From the NCBI RefSeq assembly GCF_003569785.1, contig NZ_KZ983994.1:83375-147374 (forward strand): a stretch of DNA of 64,000 nt, given 5' to 3'. Shown piece by piece: positions 58,578-64,000 of this stretch. The DNA is from Leucobacter sp. wl10. Its GTDB lineage: Bacteria > Actinomycetota > Actinomycetes > Actinomycetales > Microbacteriaceae. The notes beneath the pieces are model-generated. The model was not told the origin of the DNA and did not search any database. It worked only from the letters and a program-made list of their open reading frames with translations. The position numbers were made by a program, and so were the translations under genes. Within the stretch, counting starts at the first letter, position 1, and each line of letters begins with the position of its first letter.

Positions 58578-60117
58578 GCACGTGCGGCCAGGAGTGCCGT
58601 CGCTCGGTGGGCACTGTCCACAGCTCATGCCCGGCGAGCCCCCACTGCTCCAGCAGCTCATTGGCCGCGATCCACCCGGTGGTGGCGGCGCGCTCCATGA
58701 GCGCGATCGGCAGCTCGCTGCGCACCCAGTCGCCGGCGAGTTTGACCTCGCGCTCAGGAGTGGCGACGCCCGGCCGTTCATCCCAGGGATCCGTGCCGAC
58801 GAGGGCGCAGTCCTCCTCCACGAGCAGTTCCTCGTGAAGGATGGAGAGGTCGCGAGTCTCGGGGTAGACGCGCGCGAGCTCGTCGCGCAGGGTGCGACGC
58901 AGGGCGTCGGTGTCGCACGAGGCCGCGTCGGCATCCTCGAGCGCGTAGGCGTGCAGCTCGATCACGCTGCCGCCGTGCCCATCGGCCCAGCGGCGGGCGC
59001 CGTCCTCGTAGCGTTCGAGCACGGTGACGTTATCGAGCGGGCCGAACCCGGAGGTGCCGAGAAACGCCGGGCGCTCGGGGGCGACGGGCGCATCGGTCCA
59101 GACGCGCCAGACGGCGAACGGCGGCGCGGTTCGCCCCCGCGCGATCCGCTCGCGCCACGCGGCATCGCCGAGGGCCGACGAGGCCGCGACGAGATCGCGA
59201 GTCGCACCCGGCCCCGCCGCGAGCACGATCGCATCGGCTTCGAAGCGCGAGCCGTCGGCGAGCGACGTCCTCCACCCCCGCCCCTGCCCGTCGGGCGCCT
59301 CCGCAACACGTTCGACGCGCACGGCCTCCCCCACGATCCGCCGCGCCCCGAGCCTCTGGAGCGCATCGCCGAGCGGGGCCCACAGCGTCTGATCGAAGTC
59401 GTCGGCCGGCACGTCGAAGAGCAGGCCCTCGGCGGAGCCCAGGAAGTAGCTGTGGAACATCGCCACGAGCTCCCCGGCCGAGAACTCCCGCGGATCCGCG
59501 AAGAAGCTCCGCGCGAAGACCTCGAGCGCGAGGTGCCGCGCGCGATCGGGGAACCGCAGCCGGTCGAGGAACGTCGCGGCGCTGACGCCGTCGTAGTCCC
59601 GATAGGTCCGGGGGAAATCGACGTCGAGCAGGCCGAGCGCCGATCCGATGTCCACGCGCCTGAGATCCGCCAGCGAGAAGGTCTCGCTGCGCGCGACGAA
59701 CGAGATGAAGTTCCACGGCGGAGTGCGGGGAATCTTCGCGAACGAGTCCCGGTCCCCGCTCGCGCTCAGCACCGGGTAATCCTCGACCGGAGCGAGCATC
59801 CCGCTCAGGTCGCCCGCGCGCGACAGCAGTGCGCGGAGGTTGTAGTACTGGCGGAAGAAAGCGTGGAAACCCCGGCTCATCGTCACCTCGCCGGCGGGAG
59901 AATCGACGCGCCAGGAACGCACCCGCCCCCCGAGCTCGGCAGACGGTTCGACGAGTTGCACGCGTACACCCCGCTCGGCGAGACCGAAAGCGGCGGCGAG
60001 GCCCGCGATGCCCCCGCCGATCACGGTAGCGGATCGCGCAACCGACGACCGCGTCTCGCCCGCGGGCGCCGGGATGCGGCGCGCTCTCCGATCGCGTCCC
60101 GGCAGCTCAGTCGGCAC
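58543..60117 (-). CDS. crtU: CrtU-like carotenoid aryl-ring synthase (isorenieratene synthase)
   Basis: A 524-residue FAD protein of the desaturase/methyltransferase type. The Rossmann motif is 'SATVIGGGIAGLAAAFGLAERGVRVQLVE', followed by 'LGGRVRSW' and the diagnostic 'SRGFHAFFRQYYNLRALLSR' typical of CrtU-type enzymes. The C-terminal FAD motif is 'VKLAGDWVRSELPIALMERAATTGWIAANELLE'. CrtU turns beta-rings into phi-aryl rings. The start is GTG 60117, overlapping the cyclase subunit gene by 11 bases. A general FAD amine-oxidase role cannot be excluded, but the cluster supports CrtU. Confidence 0.82.
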   Translation of the reverse strand: MPTELPGRDRRARRIPAPAGETRSSVARSATVIGGGIAGLAAAFGLAERGVRVQLVEPSAELGGRVRSWRVDSPAGEVTMSRGFHAFFRQYYNLRALLSRAGDLSGMLAPVEDYPVLSASGDRDSFAKIPRTPPWNFISFVARSETFSLADLRRVDIGSALGLLDVDFPRTYRDYDGVSAATFLDRLRFPDRARHLALEVFARSFFADPREFSAGELVAMFHSYFLGSAEGLLFDVPADDFDQTLWAPLGDALQRLGARRIVGEAVRVERVAEAPDGQGRGWRTSLADGSRFEADAIVLAAGPGATRDLVAASSALGDAAWRERIARGRTAPPFAVWRVWTDAPVAPERPAFLGTSGFGPLDNVTVLERYEDGARRWADGHGGSVIELHAYALEDADAASCDTDALRRTLRDELARVYPETRDLSILHEELLVEEDCALVGTDPWDERPGVATPEREVKLAGDWVRSELPIALMERAATTGWIAANELLEQWGLAGHELWTVPTERRHSWPHVLRKLVDGRRER

Positions 60118-60490
60118 CGTTCCGACTCTCTCGATGCGCCGGCCCGCCCGAAACCCGCGCTCCGTGCGGGGGCTCGTCGGCCTTTCGTCGTCTCTTCCCG
60201 CTGCGCTTCCAGATCACGACGACGAGGGTCACCATGGCGAACCCGAAGCCGAAGTCCTCGACGGGAATGTCGAACGGCCAGCGCACCCCCAGCATGCGGT
60301 CGGGGTTGTAGATCACGATCGGATCCGAGAGCTTCGTGAGCCACCCGTCGATGAGCACCTGGAAGCCGAGCACGATCGCGAGCATGACCCAGTACTGCAG
60401 CGTGCGGAAAACGCCCGTGCGCAGCCAGAGGAGCTCGACCAGCACGACGACGAGCATCGTGATGAGCGTCGCAAGGGTGTACTCAGGCAT
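60107..60490 (-). CDS. crtYd: Lycopene cyclase subunit, CrtYd-like
   Basis: A 127-residue protein with three membrane segments and the cyclase motif 'VRWPFDIPVEDFGFGFAMV' (PxE(E/D)). Together with the overlapping upstream gene it forms the heterodimeric lycopene cyclase of actinobacteria. Beta-cyclase (Yc/Yd) is favoured over the C50 epsilon-type (Ye/Yf), because crtU follows and no lycopene elongase gene is present. ATG 60490 overlaps the partner by eight bases. Confidence 0.85.
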   Translation of the reverse strand: MPEYTLATLITMLVVVLVELLWLRTGVFRTLQYWVMLAIVLGFQVLIDGWLTKLSDPIVIYNPDRMLGVRWPFDIPVEDFGFGFAMVTLVVVIWKRSGKRRRKADEPPHGARVSGGPAHRESRNGAD

Positions 60491-60842
60491 CGCCTCGCCT
60501 CTTCCGTCGGGCAGCGCGGGCCCACCCGAGCACCGTACCCACGGCCTCATAGGTGAGCAGCGCGCAGATCGGGATCGCGATGAAGAATACGAGCTCCTCG
60601 AGCGGATAGCCGAACGGGAGTATCGCTCCGGTCGTGAAGCGTTCGCTGTAGGTCCAGAGGTCGAACTGGATCGCGACGATGTCCCAGATCGAGAAGACGA
60701 GTGCGGTGATGAGCACCGCCTGCAGCAGCCGCAGCGGCCTGCGGTACACCCGAGCCTTGAAAAGCCACTCGAGCGGCAGCGTGATGGCGAGGCACGCCCC
60801 CATGAGCAGCAGGTACTGGAAGTTGTCGAAGCCGAGTTGCAT
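60483..60842 (-). CDS. crtYc: Lycopene cyclase subunit, CrtYc-like
   Basis: A 119-residue membrane protein with three helices and the motif 'LPFGYPLEELVFFIAIPICALLTYEA' (PLEE), typical of the first subunit of heterodimeric lycopene cyclases. It cyclises lycopene ends with the second subunit, whose gene overlaps its end. The BLUF sensor gene lies 122 bases upstream on the same strand, so light-linked co-expression is possible. Confidence 0.87.
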   Translation of the reverse strand: MQLGFDNFQYLLLMGACLAITLPLEWLFKARVYRRPLRLLQAVLITALVFSIWDIVAIQFDLWTYSERFTTGAILPFGYPLEELVFFIAIPICALLTYEAVGTVLGWARAARRKRRGDA

Positions 60843-60964
60843 GGTTTCAGTCGCCCTCCGAACCGGTGCCCGCGCGGCGGTTCGCCGCCGAGGTGCGGCC
60901 CGTCATCTCGAAGATGCGGCGAGTCGCTCCGCTACACGTCTCTCGAAGGATCATGGCTCTGCGC

Positions 60965-61456
60965 TCACGCTGTCGGGGCATTCACATCTGTGCGCGGGCG
61001 GGCGCGTACCTTGAACCACAGGGCGAGTTCTTTCGCGGCGCGGCCGGTGACGAACGCATCGGGAGCGGCTGCAATATCCGCGAACGAATCGCGCAACCCC
61101 GGCAACGGAACCGCCGTCTCCTGCGTGAGAGGCCGATACCCCATGGTCCAATCGTCGAATTGCCGTTCCACGACCAGCTCGTCGATGAGGATTCGCACGT
61201 TCGTATGGCGGGGGTCGTGCTCGATGCTGCGCATCAGCGCGTCGACTTCCTCGGGCGGCCCCTCGAGAAACTGAATGAACTGGTCTCTGCGATACAGAAG
61301 GATTCCGGTGATTCCGACCGACCCGTTGTGGGCGCGGGCGCGCGCCAGAAGCTGCTGCAGGTCCTCTTCGTAGAAGCGTGTGACAGCGAGGCTGGAATAC
61401 ACGAGGGATCTCAGGGCGCCATCGATCCGCTTCGCCGCGCCTGGCATGAAGTTCAT
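60965..61456 (-). CDS. BLUF-domain blue-light sensor
   Basis: A 163-residue single BLUF domain that binds FAD and senses blue light. The key residues are in place: Tyr20 ('LVYSS'), Asn44 ('ARAHNGSVGITGILLYR') and Gln62 ('FIQFLEGP'), with the +24/+42 spacing of known BLUF proteins; 'DPRHTNVRILIDELVVERQFDDWTMGYRPL' follows. The short C-terminal tail has no effector domain, so it must act through a partner. It starts directly after the stop of a small gene and lies upstream of the lycopene cyclase genes, suggesting light control of pigment. Confidence 0.92.
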   Translation of the reverse strand: MNFMPGAAKRIDGALRSLVYSSLAVTRFYEEDLQQLLARARAHNGSVGITGILLYRRDQFIQFLEGPPEEVDALMRSIEHDPRHTNVRILIDELVVERQFDDWTMGYRPLTQETAVPLPGLRDSFADIAAAPDAFVTGRAAKELALWFKVRARPRTDVNAPTA

Positions 61457-61693
61457 CTACTCATCCTCCCCGGTTCCGTCCTGGAGTGCAGACGAACGGC
61501 GAAGTGCTTCCATCGCTTCTCCGAGGTCCCTGAACGCCCCCGCCGGGCGGGAATACATGTTGCAGGCCACATAGCGGCTCTCAGCTTCACGATCGATGTA
61601 ACCGAGGAACTCGCCGTCTCGGCTTCCGACGTAGAAGCCGTCCTCGACCATCGCCCAGGTGACCCCGTCTGCCGGTGGAACAGTGGTGCTCAT
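61457..61693 (-). CDS. Small hypothetical protein coupled to the BLUF gene
   Basis: A 78-residue protein, unknown family. It has a compact aromatic-rich core ('WAMVEDGFYVGSRDGEFLGYIDREAESRYVACNMYSRPAG') like a small beta-sheet domain and a charged helical end. Its TAG stop directly precedes the BLUF ATG, so both are translated from one message. It is the best candidate for a BLUF partner protein. ATG 61693 is chosen over an earlier in-frame start that lacks a ribosome site. Confidence 0.65.
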   Translation of the reverse strand: MSTTVPPADGVTWAMVEDGFYVGSRDGEFLGYIDREAESRYVACNMYSRPAGAFRDLGEAMEALRRSSALQDGTGEDE

Positions 61694-61901
61694 ACAGCGC
61701 CTCTCTGCGACCAATGTGAACGGCACCAGGCTGATGCCGACACCAGAAACTGCTGCGGCCACCCCGCCAGACTACTGGTATCTTGCTCCAAGGGGCGGCG
61801 CGCCGAAGGGGTTGCACATCATCGCGAGGACATGCTCACCCGTGCTCCGACCGCAGTGGAGGCCCTCCGAATGCACAGCGTCCGATCGTGAGGAGACCAG
61901 C

Positions 61902-62402
61902 GTGCAGGAGTTCGACTACTCGCTCGATTACGCCTCGCTCGATTTCCGAGAGCATCCCGAGCTCTACCGCGTCGGCAGAGGCGAGCAGGGCGTGCTCAAA
62001 GTGGAGCCCTACAAATCCGAGATCCTGCCTCACTGGAGATTCGCGACTCCCGAGCAAGCTCTCGCGTCGAGCGAGAAGATCACCGAGATGTTCGAGCGCT
62101 ATCTCGCCGACGACGACTTCGTCGGCGCGGACATGGCGCGCAAGTTTCTGCAGATGGGCTACACCCGTTCGCGACGCTATGCGAACTACCCCGGTGGCAA
62201 GAAATACCGAGGGCCGGTGCCCGAGGATCGCAAGGGGCAGAGCGGCGCGCACGGGAGGGCCGAGCACGAACGCCGGGAGGATCCGGTGAAAGCCGAGAGC
62301 GCGCGCATCTTCAAGATCGCTCGGGATCGCGCTGCGGCGCACCCGCGATACCGCGAACTGCGCGATGAGCACCGCCGCTGCACCGAGAACGGTGAGACGT
62401 AG
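61902..62402 (+). CDS. DUF4385 family protein
   Basis: A 166-residue protein with the strongly conserved DUF4385 text 'FDYSLDYASLDFREHPELY', 'GVLKVEPYKSEILPHWRF', 'DDFVGADMARKFLQMGYTRSRRYANYPGGKKY'. The family is widespread and cytoplasmic but has no known function. The C-terminal third is charged and helical. The start is GTG 61902 with GAGGAG seven bases upstream. It is divergent from the small-ORF/BLUF pair. Confidence 0.88.
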   Translation: MQEFDYSLDYASLDFREHPELYRVGRGEQGVLKVEPYKSEILPHWRFATPEQALASSEKITEMFERYLADDDFVGADMARKFLQMGYTRSRRYANYPGGKKYRGPVPEDRKGQSGAHGRAEHERREDPVKAESARIFKIARDRAAAHPRYRELRDEHRRCTENGET

Positions 62403-62552
62403 TCCGTCACTCCTCAGAGGATCGTGAGCCAGCGACTCCACCGGGCGGGCGGATTCTCGCTCCAGGAATCCCGCCGAACAACCGCCTCCATGCACGGCGG
62501 CGCCGATCCCCGCTTATTGATTATAAATACATGTTCACTTATCATTGGGGGC

Positions 62553-63086
62553 ATGACGACATTCCACGCCTTCCTCGGCTGCAGTCTCGACGGGTACATC
62601 GCCGGACCGAACGGCGAGTTGGACTGGCTGACGGTCTTCGACAACACGGGATACGACGCCTTCTTCGAGTCCGTCGGAGCGATGGCCATGGGGCGCGCGA
62701 CGTGCGACGTCATGCGGGAGTCCTCTCCGGACTACTACCGGGGCATGCCGATTCATGTGCTGTCCGCCACGCGGCCCGTCGGTGCGCAGCCGACCATGGG
62801 GGCCTCGCCCGTGACGGTTCACCGCGACATCCCCTCGCTGCACGCGGCGCTTTCCGCGGACGGCGTGGAACGCGTGTACGTCGATGGCGGCCGAACCGTC
62901 CAAGCGTTCCTGGCGGGCGGCCTGCTCTCCGACCTCACCGTGACACGCGTGCCGGTGGTGCTGGGCGGGGGAATCCCGCTGTTCGGGCCGGTACCCGAAC
63001 CGGTTACCGCGCGCCTGGTCACGTCGCACGCGACAGATCAGGGCGCCGTCCAAAGCCTCTATCGCTTCCCCACGGGGGTCCGATGA
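62553..63086 (+). CDS. Dihydrofolate reductase/RibD C-terminal family protein
   Basis: A 177-residue reductase-like protein: 'FLGCSLDGYIAGPNGELDWL' at the start, 'AMAMGRATCDVMRE', 'YVDGGRTVQAFLAGGLLSDLTVTRVPVVLGGGIPLFGP'. The family binds NADPH and reduces pterin- or riboflavin-like substrates, but most single-domain members are uncharacterised. The upstream 35 bases are AT-rich (TTATAAATAC) and probably hold the promoter. A TetR gene follows 85 bases downstream on the same strand. Confidence 0.87.
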   Translation: MTTFHAFLGCSLDGYIAGPNGELDWLTVFDNTGYDAFFESVGAMAMGRATCDVMRESSPDYYRGMPIHVLSATRPVGAQPTMGASPVTVHRDIPSLHAALSADGVERVYVDGGRTVQAFLAGGLLSDLTVTRVPVVLGGGIPLFGPVPEPVTARLVTSHATDQGAVQSLYRFPTGVR

Positions 63087-63171
63087 CCCGCCACCGGCGG
63101 GCTCCCGCTCGCGGAGTCGCACAGGAGTCGTCCCCGCCCGGCGGGGACCGCCTTCCGGATCGGGCGTTCTG

Positions 63172-63753
63172 ATGCCGCGGGCGAAGAGCATCGACGACGA
63201 GGCGGTTCTCGCCGGGGTGCTCCGACTCGTGCAGCGCATCGGGCCCGCACAGTTCACGCTTGCCGCGGCTGGGGCCGAGGTGGGGCTTTCGGCCTCGACG
63301 CTGGTGCAACGATTCGGATCGAAGCGTGCGCTTCTCCTCGCCGCGGATCGGTGGGCGGTGGAGCGCTGGGTCGGCGGAATGGACGAGGTCCCTCCGGGTG
63401 ATTCGGCGCTCGACAGGCTGATCGCCGGGCTCGTGCACGCGGTAGACGTCGACACCACCCCCGAAGAGCTGGCGAACTCCGTCTCTCTGCTGCAGATCGC
63501 ATTGGCCGATGGCGACTTCCACGCCTCGACTCGCGACGGCGCTCGCCGCCTTCAGGCCAAGATCGTCGAACGGCTCACGGAAGCCACCGCGAACGGCGAG
63601 CTCCTACCGGCTACCGAGATCGAAGCCCTCGCAGAGCTGATCGAGATCGTCTATCACGGTACGATGATCAGCTGGGCCATCCACCGCACCGGCCGGCTCA
63701 CGGATGCGCTCAGAACACGATTCACCCAGATGCTGCAGCCCTACAGGCCTTAG
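63172..63753 (+). CDS. TetR family transcriptional regulator
   Basis: A 193-residue TetR protein. The N-terminal HTH (about 8-55) reads 'DDEAVLAGVLRLVQRIGPAQFTLAAAGAEVGLSASTLVQRFGSKRALLLAA'. The C-terminal ligand domain is all-helical. It follows the RibD-like reductase gene and may control it through the AT-rich promoter at about 62515-62545. The effector is unknown. ATG 63172 matches the usual TetR N-terminus. Confidence 0.88.
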   Translation: MPRAKSIDDEAVLAGVLRLVQRIGPAQFTLAAAGAEVGLSASTLVQRFGSKRALLLAADRWAVERWVGGMDEVPPGDSALDRLIAGLVHAVDVDTTPEELANSVSLLQIALADGDFHASTRDGARRLQAKIVERLTEATANGELLPATEIEALAELIEIVYHGTMISWAIHRTGRLTDALRTRFTQMLQPYRP

Positions 63754-64000
63754 CCTCCGTCTCGGGGATCTGTCCGGTAAGCGGTGCGTGGGGTCCGGTG
63801 GTTTGCGCTGGTGGGTGGTTCGTTCGAGCCGTCTGGCGTGGGCGATCGCGAACGCGTTCAGCGCGGGCTTCCACCTCATCTCGCCTCTCTATGCAACAAC
63901 GTGAAGGCTTTCATACGGGAGCTCAGCGATACTGCTTCGTGGAGAGACGAGGATGCCGTGACCTCGGGGCTCTCCCGCTATCGCCTCACTGCGGAACAGG
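63754..64000. other. Unassigned end of the window
   Basis: No gene can be supported. From GTG 63901 a plus-strand frame (starting VKAFIRELSDTASWRDEDAV) stays open to the window edge, and it may be the start of a gene continuing outside. No clear ribosome site precedes it, and a second frame is also open there. Confidence 0.3.

Noticed and set aside
50767..60842. C50 carotenoid cluster with lycopene elongase (crtEb)
   Set aside because: No UbiA-type prenyltransferase gene is present, while a CrtU-like gene is; an aryl carotenoid is favoured.
1..64000. tRNA, rRNA, CRISPR arrays, integrases or insertion sequences
   Set aside because: None was recognised on either strand by reading. A tRNA scan and a repeat search were not possible here.

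Overview
The window is high-GC (about 70% by eye) DNA with dense coding, many GTG starts, frequent 4-base ATGA/GTGA gene overlaps and several apparently leaderless genes. The gene content points to an actinobacterium, most likely Micrococcales (Microbacteriaceae or Brevibacteriaceae-like): Asp23/AmaP envelope-stress clusters, HspR/HrcA-type heat-shock sites, CrtYc/Yd-type heterodimeric lycopene cyclase and a CrtR-like MarR regulator. The genus cannot be fixed from sequence alone. No rRNA, tRNA, CRISPR array or intact mobile element was seen.

Layout. 1-4191: end of a short-chain dehydrogenase, a DoxX protein, a lipoprotein sugar dehydrogenase, an Hsp20 chaperone under combined CIRCE and HAIR operators, and a lipase-maturation-factor-like membrane protein. 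4244-12206: a seven-gene minus-strand operon (argininosuccinate-lyase-fold lyase, polar amino acid ABC transporter, two NodB-fold hydrolases, MmgE/PrpD protein) with a divergent FadR-type GntR regulator. It resembles iminodisuccinate/EDDS-type aminopolycarboxylate catabolism and is the best candidate for an undescribed pathway. 12228-18205: membrane and hypothetical proteins, a YhdH-type reductase, and an OmpR-type two-component system with a PepSY target gene. 18398-23990: an enamidase-like amidohydrolase plus MFS transporter opposite a LysR regulator and a class V aminotransferase-like protein. 24048-24375: a deletion-scarred copy of the kinase/PepSY locus and a 30-bp perfect inverted repeat. 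24393-31535: PspC, a NMT1/THI5-type ABC importer with fused permeases, a glycosyltransferase, and a MocR regulator divergent from a LysE exporter. 31572-35633: CPBP protease, NarL-type two-component system, bile acid:sodium symporter family protein. 35877-44418: PucR regulator with a five-gene operon of two MFS transporters, two type B carboxylesterases and a C45 acyltransferase. 44588-49009: ECF-type sigma factor and Asp23/AmaP/CsbD envelope-stress genes. 49192-50587: CGNR regulator divergent from an isochorismatase-family hydrolase.

50767-61693 is a pigment and light-protection island. A minus-strand operon runs idi remnant, crtE, crtB, crtI, pyrimidine-dimer-glycosylase-like gene, NAD(P)-binding/DUF2867 gene, each coupled by a 4-base overlap. 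A divergent MarR regulator is coupled to a cytochrome P450. A second minus-strand group carries crtYc, crtYd and a crtU-like aryl-ring synthase, and a BLUF blue-light sensor lies upstream of it. Together these fit synthesis of an aromatic carotenoid (isorenieratene, probably hydroxylated by the P450), as known from Brevibacterium linens. 61902-64000 holds a DUF4385 gene, a RibD/DHFR-like reductase, a TetR regulator and an unassigned end.
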